Source of the DNA: Jiella flava
GTDB taxonomy: Bacteria; Pseudomonadota; Alphaproteobacteria; Rhizobiales; Rhizobiaceae
DNA: 64,000 bases
NCBI RefSeq assembly: GCF_017349315.1
Contig: NZ_JAFMPP010000009.1
Location: 62,001-126,000 of the forward strand
Direction: 5' to 3'
Part shown: positions 22,078-29,631 of the stretch, in pieces
Layout: each line of letters begins with the position of its first letter
How positions within the stretch are numbered: position 1 is the first letter of the stretch
Translations under genes and position numbers: made by a program
The notes under the pieces: generated by a model
The model's input: the letters and a program-made list of their open reading frames with translations, nothing else
The model's database searches: none
What the model was told of the DNA's origin: nothing

Positions 22078-22105
22078 TTCTGCGCGGCGCGGCGCCGCGT
22101 CAGAA
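22078..22105. terminator. Hairpin between convergent deacetylase and pobA genes
   Basis: TTCTG-CGCGGCGC pairs with GCGCCGCG-T-CAGAA (one bulge). It lies exactly between two convergent genes and overlaps the pobA stop codon, so it probably ends transcription in both directions. Confidence 0.5.
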
Positions 22106-23302
22106 GGGCAGGCCGACGTAGTTTTCCGCAAGCGCCGTCTGCGCCGCTTTGGATCCGGCGAGGACGTCGAATTCGGCCTCCTGGATGCGATGGCCGAAGC
22201 TGCCGTCGTCTTCGAAGCGATGAATCATCGCGGTGAACCACCAAGAGAAGCGCTCGGCCTTCCAGACCCTTGCAAGGGCATCCGGCGAATAGCTGCCAAG
22301 CAGGCCGTCGTCGCGATCTTGATAATGGGCGATGAAGGCGCGGGCGAGATAGTGGACGTCGGAGACCGCCAGATTGAGGCCCTTGGCGCCGGTCGGCGGC
22401 ACGATATGGGCGGCGTCGCCGGCAAGGAACAGCGTGCCATGGCGCATCGGCTCGGCGACGAAGGAGCGCAGCGGCGCGATCGATTTTTCAATCGACGGGC
22501 CGCGCTGCAGACGGTCGGCGACATGGCTCGGCAGCCGCGCGGACAGTTCGTCGAAGAAGCGCGTGTCCGACCAATCCTCGACGCGCTCGCCGAGGCGGCA
22601 CTGAACGTAATAGCGCGACAGTTGCGGATTGCGCATCGAGCAGAGGGCGAAGCCGCGGGCGTGATGGGCGTAGATCAGCTCGTCTTGGATCGGCGGCTTG
22701 CGCACCAGGATGCCGAGCCAGCCGAAGGGATAGACCCGCTCGAAGGTTTCCAGCGCCGCCGGCGGAATGATGCTGCGGCAAACGCCATAGAAGCCATCGC
22801 AGCCGGCGACGAAATCGCAGTCGATCCGCTGCGTGCCGCCACTTTCGGTGTGAAAGGTGACGAAGGGAGTGGTCGTCGCCACGTCCCCGGGCTGGACGTC
22901 CAGTGCCTCATGGATGACGGCAACTCCGGCCGCGTCGAGGGCGTCGTAGAGGTCGCGGGTGATTTCGGTCTGGCCGTAGACCATGACCGTCTTGCCGCCG
23001 GTGAGGTCGCGCAGATCGATATGCAGCATCGCGCCCCGCCAGGCGATGTCGAAGCCGTCATGAACGAGGCCCTGGCGGTCCATCCGCGCGCCGACCCCGG
23101 CGCTGCGCAGCAAGTCGGTCGTGCCCTGTTCCAGCACGCCCGCCCGAATGCGCGACAGAACATAGTTGCGGCTTCTGCGCTCCAGCACGACGCATTCGAT
23201 GTCAGCGCGATGCAACAGCAGGGCGAGCAGAAGACCCGCCGGGCCGCCGCCGACCACCACCACCTGTGTCCGCTTGACGGCCTTGGCCGACATGGCGCTC
23301 AT
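22100..23302 (-). CDS. pobA: 4-hydroxybenzoate 3-monooxygenase
   Basis: A 400-residue flavoprotein hydroxylase converting 4-hydroxybenzoate to protocatechuate with NAD(P)H and oxygen. It has GGGPAGLLLALLL (dinucleotide fold), the FAD-ribityl motif GDAAHIVPPTGAKGLN, and long blocks typical of this enzyme (RIRAGVLEQGT, YYVQCRLGE, EKSIAPLRSFV). ATG 23302 is chosen because GGGGAGG ends about 5 bases upstream; a GTG two codons earlier has no room for a site. The gene lies 77 bases downstream of pcaG on the same strand. Its product feeds protocatechuate to PcaGH, so it is probably part of the pca transcript. Confidence 0.96.
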   Translation of the reverse strand: MSAMSAKAVKRTQVVVVGGGPAGLLLALLLHRADIECVVLERRSRNYVLSRIRAGVLEQGTTDLLRSAGVGARMDRQGLVHDGFDIAWRGAMLHIDLRDLTGGKTVMVYGQTEITRDLYDALDAAGVAVIHEALDVQPGDVATTTPFVTFHTESGGTQRIDCDFVAGCDGFYGVCRSIIPPAALETFERVYPFGWLGILVRKPPIQDELIYAHHARGFALCSMRNPQLSRYYVQCRLGERVEDWSDTRFFDELSARLPSHVADRLQRGPSIEKSIAPLRSFVAEPMRHGTLFLAGDAAHIVPPTGAKGLNLAVSDVHYLARAFIAHYQDRDDGLLGSYSPDALARVWKAERFSWWFTAMIHRFEDDGSFGHRIQEAEFDVLAGSKAAQTALAENYVGLPF

Positions 23303-23379
23303 GTTCACCTCCCCAGGCGGATCGACCGGATCGCGTGATGGCTTCTCAATGACGCGTGGGGTACGATCGGAACCCGCGA

Positions 23380-24006
23380 TCAGATATCGAAAAAGATCGT
23401 CTCCTTTTCGCCTTGCAAGACGATGTCGTGGCGATAGGTCGGGCGGCCGTCCTCCATTGCCCGCGGCGCGATCAGCGTCGGAACCCGCGAGCGATGTTCG
23501 ATCCGCGACAGGATCGGATCGGCCGCGTTGGCGGTCTCTTCGTCGCCGAAATAAAGCCGCGTGTGCAAGCCGATATTGATCCCGCGCGCGACGATCCAGA
23601 GCGTGATGTGCGGCGCCTGGGGCCGGCTGTTCTTGAACGGGACGGCGCCGGGCTTGATCGTGTCGAAGGTGAATTCGCCGCTCGTCATGTCGCCGGCCGA
23701 GCGCCCGAAACCGGTAAAATGCGGATCGGCCTTGCCGCGGGTTTCCTGGGGCGAGGGATAGAGGCCGTCGGCATCGGCCTGCCAGACCTCGACCAACGCA
23801 TCCTTCAAAGCGATGCCGACCCCGTCGAAGACCCGGCCGATGATCCGGATCCGCTCGCCGCGGGTCTCTGGCTGCAGCATCATCGCGCCGAGATCGCGTG
23901 GAAAGACGCCCTCGATGCCGCAGACATTTGGTGTGCAGCCGATGTGGACATAGGGACCGGCGGTCTGCGACGGGCTTTCCTTCAGGCGGTCGAGAGACTG
24001 GACCAT
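23380..24006 (-). CDS. pcaG: Protocatechuate 3,4-dioxygenase, alpha subunit
   Basis: A 208-residue intradiol dioxygenase subunit. The start reads [23 protein letters not shown], the usual alpha-subunit N-terminus, followed by DALVEVWQADADGLYPSP and the C-terminal HITLWIVARGI block. Compared with the beta subunit it lacks the full set of iron ligands (the HIH motif reads HIT), as known for PcaG. With PcaH it opens the ring of protocatechuate to 3-carboxy-cis,cis-muconate. Its ATG overlaps the pcaH stop by one base (TGATG), which favours equal subunit production. Confidence 0.97.
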   Translation of the reverse strand: MVQSLDRLKESPSQTAGPYVHIGCTPNVCGIEGVFPRDLGAMMLQPETRGERIRIIGRVFDGVGIALKDALVEVWQADADGLYPSPQETRGKADPHFTGFGRSAGDMTSGEFTFDTIKPGAVPFKNSRPQAPHITLWIVARGINIGLHTRLYFGDEETANAADPILSRIEHRSRVPTLIAPRAMEDGRPTYRHDIVLQGEKETIFFDI

Positions 24007-24728
24007 CAGTTGCCCTCCATCCGGTTTTCGAACAGCGTCGAGCGGCGGCCGCGCAGGACGATGTCGAATTTGTAGGCCCGGGCGTCCATCGGCACGGTGT
24101 TGGCCAGGTCGAGCGGTGCGATCAGCCGCTCGATCGCGGCTCGGTCGGGAATGGTCGAGACGATCGGGCACTTCCAGATCAACGGGTCGCCCTCGAAATA
24201 CATCTGGGTGATCAGCCGCTGGGCAAAGCCATGGCCGAAGATCGAAAAGTGGATGTGCGCCGGACGCCAATCGTTCGGACCGTTCGGCCAGGGGTAGGGG
24301 CCGGGCATGATGGTGCGGAAGCGATAGGAGCCGTCCTCTGCCGAGAGGGTGCGGCCGCAGCCGCCGAAATTCGGATCGAGCGGCGCCAGATAGGTTTCCT
24401 TCTTGTGTCGATAGCGCCCACCGGCATTGGCCTGCCACACCTCGATCAGAGCGCCCGGCACCGGCCGCGCATCCTCGTCGAGCACCCGTCCATGGACGAT
24501 GATGCGGGGGCCGATCGGATCGCCGTCCTTGGCGAAATTGCGGATCATGTCGTCATCGAGCGGCCCGAGCGTCTCCTGGCCAAAGACCGGACCGGTCATC
24601 TCCGACAGCGTGTTGTCGAGGGCGACCAACGCCCGCTGCGGTGATCGGGTGACACTGGTCTTATAGGCGGGGCTGAGGGCCGGCGGATGCCAGCGGCGAT
24701 CGCGCTGATAGAAGGATCCTGCGCTCAT
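24006..24728 (-). CDS. pcaH: Protocatechuate 3,4-dioxygenase, beta subunit
   Basis: A 240-residue catalytic subunit with the non-haem iron(III) site. Candidate ligands are visible as tyrosines in [13 protein letters not shown] and in GPYPWPN and the two histidines of [30 protein letters not shown] is the intradiol dioxygenase signature. Length and order (H before G) match rhizobial pca clusters. The ATG overlaps the pcaC stop as ATGA. Together with PcaG and PcaC it performs ring cleavage and the decarboxylation step of the beta-ketoadipate pathway. Confidence 0.98.
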   Translation of the reverse strand: MSAGSFYQRDRRWHPPALSPAYKTSVTRSPQRALVALDNTLSEMTGPVFGQETLGPLDDDMIRNFAKDGDPIGPRIIVHGRVLDEDARPVPGALIEVWQANAGGRYRHKKETYLAPLDPNFGGCGRTLSAEDGSYRFRTIMPGPYPWPNGPNDWRPAHIHFSIFGHGFAQRLITQMYFEGDPLIWKCPIVSTIPDRAAIERLIAPLDLANTVPMDARAYKFDIVLRGRRSTLFENRMEGN

Positions 24729-25132
24729 CGGCTTTCTCCTCCATGCGGCATCTTCATCTCGCCATAGACCTGCTTGGCGATCTTGATCGCGTGATTGGCG
24801 GCCGGGACACCGGCATAGACCGCGACATGCAAAAGGGCTTCGACCACATCCTCGCAGCTTGTGCCGGTGTTTGCCGTGGCGCGGATATGCATCGCCAACT
24901 CCTCGTCCTGGCCGAGGGCGGCGAGCAGCGCGATGGTCACGATTGAGCGCTCGCGCTTGGAAAAATGCGGCCGCGACCAGACCGATCCCCACGCGCCCTC
25001 GGTGATGAAGGTCTGGAAGTCGCGGTCGATGGGCGAGGCGGCCGCCTGCGCGCGATCGACGTGAGCATCGCCCAGAACGGCGCGCCGCGTCGCCATTCCA
25101 AGCCTGTAGCGATCGTCGGCGTCTTGAGACAT
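24725..25132 (-). CDS. pcaC: 4-carboxymuconolactone decarboxylase
   Basis: A 135-residue AhpD-fold decarboxylase converting gamma-carboxymuconolactone to beta-ketoadipate enol-lactone. Motifs [23 protein letters not shown] and [34 protein letters not shown] cover the active region. It is a single-domain PcaC, not the PcaL fusion with PcaD. It is the first gene of the pcaC-pcaH-pcaG-pobA run, facing pcaQ across 90 bases. pcaD, often adjacent in rhizobia, is not in this window. Confidence 0.96.
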   Translation of the reverse strand: MSQDADDRYRLGMATRRAVLGDAHVDRAQAAASPIDRDFQTFITEGAWGSVWSRPHFSKRERSIVTIALLAALGQDEELAMHIRATANTGTSCEDVVEALLHVAVYAGVPAANHAIKIAKQVYGEMKMPHGGESR

Positions 25133-25175
25133 TGGCGTTGCACTCCTCCCGGACCGCCAATATGAAAGTTCGAAA

Positions 25176-25194
25176 AATTCATGTAAAATGAATT
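25176..25194. promoter_or_regulatory. Candidate PcaQ operator (LysR-type palindrome) in the pcaC-pcaQ intergenic region
   Basis: AATTCAT-N5-ATGAATT is a perfect 7-bp inverted repeat containing the T-N11-A core of LysR-type sites, 43 bases upstream of pcaC. A second possible site, ATAACC-N4-GATTAT at 25209-25224, partly resembles the rhizobial PcaQ box (ATAACC-N4-GGTTAA) but overlaps the pcaQ start codon. Which one PcaQ uses cannot be decided by reading. Confidence 0.45.
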
Positions 25195-25222
25195 AAAACT
25201 GATTTTATATAACCGTTAGATT

Positions 25223-26146
25223 ATGGAAATAGACAAGCGGATCAAGATTCGGCATCTGCGGACCTTCGTTGAAGTGGCCCGTTCGGCGAGTGTCGGCCGC
25301 GCCGGCGAACGGATGCACGTGTCCCAACCCGCAGTCTCGAAGACCCTCGCCGAGCTCGAGTCCATTCTCGGTGCGCGGCTGATGGAGCGCAATCGCAGCG
25401 GCGTTTCGCTGACACCGGTCGGCCAGATGTTCCACGCTTATGCAAGCTCAAGCTTGGCAGCGCTCCGGCAGGGCATCGAGGGGGTGTCGCAAACCTTGGT
25501 CGCGGGCGGGCTGCGCCTGTCGATTGGCGCCCTACCATCGGTCGCCGCGCGGATCGTGCCGGATGCCGCGGTCGAGATGGGGCGGATCGCGCCGGAGGTC
25601 GGGCTGGAAATCGTCACCGGGCCGAGCGCCTATCTGACGAGCGAACTCACCGGCGGTACTCTCGATCTGATCATCGGCCGGCTGGGCCATCCGGAAGCGA
25701 TGAGCGGGCTGAGTTTCTCGCAGCTTTATTCCGAGCGCATCAGCCTTGTTGTCAGGCCGGGCCACCCGCTGGTCGAATGCAGCGATATCAACGCCATCGC
25801 CGATTACGAGATCATCTTTCCCAACCGCGATGCGGCGATCCGCATCCTTGCTGAGCAGTTCTTCATCGCGCAGGCGATCCCCCGCGGCGGCCATCGCATC
25901 GAGACCGTCGCGGAGACGTTCGGCCGCGCCTATGTGCGCAAGAGCGACGCGGTGTGGGTGATTTCGTCGGGCGTCGTCGCCCTCGACGTCGCCGAGGGCA
26001 TGCTCGTCGAGCTGCCGATCCGGATGCCGGAAACGCTTGGGCCGGTGGGGCTGACCATGCGCGGCGACGGCGATCCGTCGCCGGCGCTGCGGCTGTTCAT
26101 GGAGGCGGTGCGACGCACCGTCACCGCGCTGCATCTGTCGAACTGA
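25223..26146 (+). CDS. pcaQ: LysR-type regulator of protocatechuate genes
   Basis: A 307-residue LysR regulator. The N-terminal helix-turn-helix reads IRHLRTFVEVARSASVGRAGERMHVSQPAVSKTLAELE in consecutive pieces, followed by an effector domain with SIGALPSVAARIVPDA and TLDLIIGRLGHPE typical of the PcaQ/GbpR/Cbl-like branch. It is divergent from pcaC, the classic position of PcaQ, which activates pca genes with beta-carboxy-cis,cis-muconate or its lactone. No Shine-Dalgarno is visible before ATG 25223 in an AT-rich leader, so the mRNA may be leaderless. The gene ends 15 bases from the convergent ribB gene. Confidence 0.92.
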   Translation: MEIDKRIKIRHLRTFVEVARSASVGRAGERMHVSQPAVSKTLAELESILGARLMERNRSGVSLTPVGQMFHAYASSSLAALRQGIEGVSQTLVAGGLRLSIGALPSVAARIVPDAAVEMGRIAPEVGLEIVTGPSAYLTSELTGGTLDLIIGRLGHPEAMSGLSFSQLYSERISLVVRPGHPLVECSDINAIADYEIIFPNRDAAIRILAEQFFIAQAIPRGGHRIETVAETFGRAYVRKSDAVWVISSGVVALDVAEGMLVELPIRMPETLGPVGLTMRGDGDPSPALRLFMEAVRRTVTALHLSN

Positions 26147-26161
26147 CGGGCGCTTCAGGCA

Positions 26162-27295
26162 TTATTCCTTGACGAGGATGGTGTCGCGAACCTCGATGCC
26201 GAAACCGGTGAGGCCGACATAGGCCCGCTCATGGGTGGCCAGAACCGCGATCGATCCGACGCCGAGATCGCGCAGGATCTGCGCGCCGACGCCAACCTCG
26301 CGCCAGCGCTGCTGCCGGACACGGGCGCTCTGATGGCGCTCGCCGTCGGCGATCGGCTCGTCGCTTGCCTGTGCTGGGGCTTCAAAGTCATCAATCTGCG
26401 GGGTTCGCAGAAGCATGATGATGCCCTGGCCAGCGGCCTTGATCGTCTCGATCGCGATATCCATCCAACTGCGGCTGTCGCCGACCCGCGACAGCATGTC
26501 GAGCACCGGCTGTTCGCGATGGATCCGGGTCGGAACGTTGTCGCGGCCGCGCACCTCGCTATGGACGAAGACGACGTGCTGGGTTTCGTCGAAGGGAGTC
26601 TCGTAGATCCGGATCTTGCCGGCAAGACCGCCGAGCTTGAAGTTTTCCTCGCGGACGCAAGAGACGAAGGATTCGCGCCGGATGCGATAGGAGATCAGAT
26701 CCTCGATTGAGATGATCTTCAGGCCGTGTTCGCGCGCGAACGCAACTAGCTCCGGCAGTCGCTTCACCGTGCCGTCGTCATTGACGATCTCGGCAAGCAC
26801 GCCGCCGGCTTCGAGCCCCGCGAGGCGGGCGAGATCGACACCGGCTTCGGTGTGGCCCGAGCGGATGAGCACCCCGCCTTCGCGGGCGATCAGCGGGAAG
26901 ATGTGGCCGGGGCGGATGAAGTCGGTCGGGGCGCAATTGCCGTTCATCAGCGCCCGGCAGGTATTGGCACGCTCCTCCGCCGCGATGCCCGTCGTCATGC
27001 CGACCTTGTAGTCGACCGAGATGGTAAATGCAGTGCGCATCGGATCGAGATTGTTGGCGACCATCGGCGGCAGATTCAGCGCCGCGGCCCGATCGCCGGT
27101 CATCGGCACGCAGATGATGCCGCTGGTGTGGCGGATCATGAACGCCATCTTTTCCGGCGTCGCCTTGGACGCCGCCATGATCAGATCGCCTTCATTCTCC
27201 CGGTCGGTGTCGTCGACGACGACGACCAGATCCCCTTGCGCGATGGCGGCGATCGCGTCCTCGATCCGGTCGAGCGTCAGATCCTGTTCGGTCAT
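26162..27295 (-). CDS. ribB: 3,4-dihydroxy-2-butanone 4-phosphate synthase with degenerate GTP cyclohydrolase II domain
   Basis: A 377-residue RibBA-shaped protein. Residues 1-205 are an intact DHBP synthase (VVVVDDTDRENEGDL, MTTGIAAEERANTCRAL, RPGHIFPLIAREGGVLIRSGHTEAGVDL), which makes the four-carbon precursor of riboflavin from ribulose 5-phosphate. Residues 210-377 resemble GTP cyclohydrolase II, but the zinc cysteines are missing: where active enzymes have SECLTGD and CDCG, this one reads HSEVRGRDNVPTR and has no paired cysteines. I therefore infer RibB activity only. A separate ribA would then be needed elsewhere. No FMN riboswitch was recognised upstream. Confidence 0.92.
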   Translation of the reverse strand: MTEQDLTLDRIEDAIAAIAQGDLVVVVDDTDRENEGDLIMAASKATPEKMAFMIRHTSGIICVPMTGDRAAALNLPPMVANNLDPMRTAFTISVDYKVGMTTGIAAEERANTCRALMNGNCAPTDFIRPGHIFPLIAREGGVLIRSGHTEAGVDLARLAGLEAGGVLAEIVNDDGTVKRLPELVAFAREHGLKIISIEDLISYRIRRESFVSCVREENFKLGGLAGKIRIYETPFDETQHVVFVHSEVRGRDNVPTRIHREQPVLDMLSRVGDSRSWMDIAIETIKAAGQGIIMLLRTPQIDDFEAPAQASDEPIADGERHQSARVRQQRWREVGVGAQILRDLGVGSIAVLATHERAYVGLTGFGIEVRDTILVKE

Positions 27296-27415
27296 GGTCG
27301 GTCCCTGTCCGTGAAGGCGCCGGACCCGAGCGTCTGGTCCAGGCGTTGGAGGCAGCGTGCCGGGGTTTTACGGCCCGCGGCGGGGAAGAAGCAACCGTGT
27401 GGGCCTGTTCGGCTG

Positions 27416-27874
27416 TCAGCCGCGACCGCGATAAGTCGGCACGCCTTGATCCGGCAGATAGACGCCCTCCGGGACCGGGCCGGACTGCCAGAAAACGTCG
27501 ATCGGAATGCCGCCGCGCGGATACCAATAGCCGCCGATCCGCAGCCACAAAGGTTCAGTCGCCGCCATCACCCGGCGCCCGATCATCACCGTGCAGTCCT
27601 CATGAAAGGCGCCGTGATTGCGAAAGCTTGTTAGGAAGAGCTTCAGCGACTTCGACTCGACGAGGCGCGCATCCGGCGCGTAGTCGATCACGATATGGGC
27701 GAAATCCGGCTGGCCGGTCACCGGGCAGAGCGAGGTGAATTCCGGACAGGTGAAGCGCACGATCGCCGGTGGTCCGTCGCCGCGCCTGTAGGGCACGGTC
27801 TCGAGCACTGCCTCTTCCGGCGAGGCGGCCGGCCGGCTGTCGCGGCCAAGCTGGGTAAGGTTTTCCGTGGTCAT
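27416..27874 (-). CDS. queF: NADPH-dependent 7-cyano-7-deazaguanine reductase
   Basis: A 152-residue single-domain QueF that reduces preQ0 to preQ1 in queuosine synthesis. The active-site segment [16 protein letters not shown] carries the nucleophilic cysteine and the proton-donating aspartate. [21 protein letters not shown] is the tunnelling-fold substrate motif, quoted here in part, and NADPH contacts lie in it. Length fits the short YkvM-like class. ATG 27874 begins [11 protein letters not shown]. The frame is open further upstream without a good start. No preQ1 riboswitch could be recognised in the leader. It lies 120 bases upstream of ribB on the same strand. Confidence 0.97.
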   Translation of the reverse strand: MTTENLTQLGRDSRPAASPEEAVLETVPYRRGDGPPAIVRFTCPEFTSLCPVTGQPDFAHIVIDYAPDARLVESKSLKLFLTSFRNHGAFHEDCTVMIGRRVMAATEPLWLRIGGYWYPRGGIPIDVFWQSGPVPEGVYLPDQGVPTYRGRG

Positions 27875-28046
27875 GGCCCAAACTCCAAAGGCAGATGCGC
27901 AGAGGTGATCCGCTTTAAGCCGCTTGCCGTTCCCGTTGACAAGTGGTCCGATCCCGAACGGTGGGGCATGCTGAAGGAATCTCTGCGTCCCGCGTCTGGT
28001 CCGCACCGCGATCATGACGCAGGTTTGCAGACGTGAGGAGGCATTG

Positions 28047-28931
28047 TTGCTCGACAAGCTGGAATATTTAATCGCGCTCGCGGCCGAGAAGCATTTCGGA
28101 CGCGCCGCGGATCGACTGGGGATTACCCAGCCGACCTTGTCTGCGGGCATTCGCCAGCTCGAAGAGCGGCTCGGAACGACTCTCGTCAATCGCGGCTCGC
28201 GCTTTCGCGGGCTGACGGAGGAGGGCGAGCGCGCCTTGGCCTGGGCGCGGCGTATCACCGATGACGTGCGGACCATGCGCGAAGAGGTGCACACGGTTCG
28301 GCGGGGGCTGTCCGGGCATTTGCGCATCGGCGCGATCCCGACGAGTCTGGCGATCGTCTCTCGATTGACCGCGCCGTTTCATCAAAAGCATGAGAACGTT
28401 ACCTTCGAGGTGTTCTCCCAGACGGCCACCGAAATCCTCGCGGCGATCGAAAATTTCGAGATCGACGTCGGCATCACCTATCTCGACGACGTCCGGCTGC
28501 GTCGGCTCGATACGCGGGTGCTCTATGAAGAAAATTATTGCCTGGTAACCCGCCGCGATGGCGCGCTCGGCAAGCGCGATGCGGTCAGTTGGGAAGAGGT
28601 GGCGCGGCTGAAGCTCGGCATGCTGAGCCCGTCGATGCAGAACCGTCAAATTCTTAATCGCCATCTTGAAGCCGGGGGACGGCGGGTTCGCGCGGTGATG
28701 GAATCGAACTCAATGATCGCGCTGTTGTCGCAAGCTCGCCTTGCCGGCATCGCCACGGTCATGCCCTATCGCTCGGCGGCGCTCCTTGGCCTCGCCGAAC
28801 CGCTGGTCGCGATTCCGATCACCGGTCCGGATGTCGGCTACGAGATCGGTCTCGTTACCGCCAAGCGCGAGCTGCGCCCCCCGATCGTTGCCTCGTTCTG
28901 GGAGGATGCACGTTTGGTCGAGGCGATTTGA
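28047..28931 (+). CDS. LysR-type regulator of the formate dehydrogenase operon (inferred)
   Basis: A 294-residue LysR regulator with N-terminal helix-turn-helix ([21 protein letters not shown]) and a periplasmic-binding-like effector domain. It lies directly upstream of fdsG in the same direction, and the intervening region holds a LysR-like palindrome, so regulation of the fds operon is likely. Start: GAGGAGG (28035-28041) sits 5 bases before TTG 28047; TTG 28044 and an ATG at 28014 are alternatives, the latter overlapping nothing useful. Effector unknown; formate or a related C1 signal is a guess. Confidence 0.85.
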   Translation: MLDKLEYLIALAAEKHFGRAADRLGITQPTLSAGIRQLEERLGTTLVNRGSRFRGLTEEGERALAWARRITDDVRTMREEVHTVRRGLSGHLRIGAIPTSLAIVSRLTAPFHQKHENVTFEVFSQTATEILAAIENFEIDVGITYLDDVRLRRLDTRVLYEENYCLVTRRDGALGKRDAVSWEEVARLKLGMLSPSMQNRQILNRHLEAGGRRVRAVMESNSMIALLSQARLAGIATVMPYRSAALLGLAEPLVAIPITGPDVGYEIGLVTAKRELRPPIVASFWEDARLVEAI

Positions 28932-29041
28932 CTCGTCCGGGGGACGTGATCGACGGGGCTTTGCCCAGCCGAGTTTTTTCGTCCCCAGGCGGCTTCGAGC
29001 GTCCGGTTATCGAGCCCATGGCGCGTTGGCTAAGCGTCGCC

Positions 29042-29070
29042 TTCTATCGTTGTGATAGAAATCTTCTATC
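29042..29070. promoter_or_regulatory. Palindromic operator upstream of fdsG
   Basis: TTCTATC-N5-GATAGAA (29042-29060) is a perfect 19-bp palindrome, and a third half-site TTCTATC follows at 29064-29070, offset by 22 bases (two helical turns) from the first. LysR regulators bind such a recognition plus activation site array. It lies about 100 bases upstream of fdsG and 110 bases after the LysR gene. Confidence 0.6.
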
Positions 29071-29157
29071 GCAAGACGAGGATTATCACTTGATTCAAGG
29101 CCGACGGGGGTGTTCGGTCCCTAGAAGGATTCAAATACGGTTGCGGGAGGTAAGCGC

Positions 29158-29631
29158 TTGGTTTCGCAAGCGAGATACGACGAGGCAGAGGTTGCGGAGC
29201 TGATTGAGGAGCGGCGCGGGCTGGAAGGTCCGATGCTGCCGATCCTGCACGCGATCCAGGCGCGCTTCGGTCATGTGCCCGACGCAGCCGTGCGCCAGAT
29301 CGCGGCGGCGCTCAATCTGACCCGGGCCGAAGTCTATGGCGTGGTCAGCTTCTATCACGACTTCCACAAGGAACCACGCGGCCGGCACGTCTTGAAGGTT
29401 TGCCGGGCGGAAGCCTGTCAGGCGGCGGGCGGTGACCGGGTGGCCGGGGCCATCGAGGCGGCGCTGGGCATCGGCTTTGGCGAGACGACTCCGGACGGGC
29501 AGGTGACGCTGGAAGCGGTCTATTGCCTCGGTCTTTGCGCGACGGCGCCCTCGGCCATGCTCGATCGCCGGGTCGTCGGGCGGCTCAGCGAGTCGCGGGT
29601 CGGTGCGTTGATCGAGGAGGCCCGGCTGTGA
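29158..29631 (+). CDS. fdsG: NAD-dependent formate dehydrogenase, gamma subunit (NuoE-like)
   Basis: A 157-residue thioredoxin-like [2Fe-2S] subunit homologous to NuoE of complex I. Cluster ligands are Cys81 and Cys86 (VCRAEACQ) and Cys122 and Cys126 (VYCLGLC). It passes electrons between the formate site in FdsA and the flavin subunit FdsB. Start is TTG 29158 with GGGAGG 7 bases upstream. The stop overlaps the fdsB GTG start (GTGA). It is the first gene of fdsG-fdsB-[brnT remnant-brnA]-fdsA-fdhD-fdsD, a soluble cytoplasmic NAD-linked enzyme of the Cupriavidus/Rhodobacter type. Confidence 0.96.
   Translation: MVSQARYDEAEVAELIEERRGLEGPMLPILHAIQARFGHVPDAAVRQIAAALNLTRAEVYGVVSFYHDFHKEPRGRHVLKVCRAEACQAAGGDRVAGAIEAALGIGFGETTPDGQVTLEAVYCLGLCATAPSAMLDRRVVGRLSESRVGALIEEARL

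Noticed and set aside
27296-27415. Possible FMN riboswitch before ribB
   Set aside because: The conserved AGGGGNGGGGTGAAA-like and CGACGGT segments of the element are absent in the leader on the minus strand.
27875-28046. Possible preQ1 riboswitch before queF
   Set aside because: No short hairpin with a following A-rich pseudoknot tail could be aligned to the known classes.
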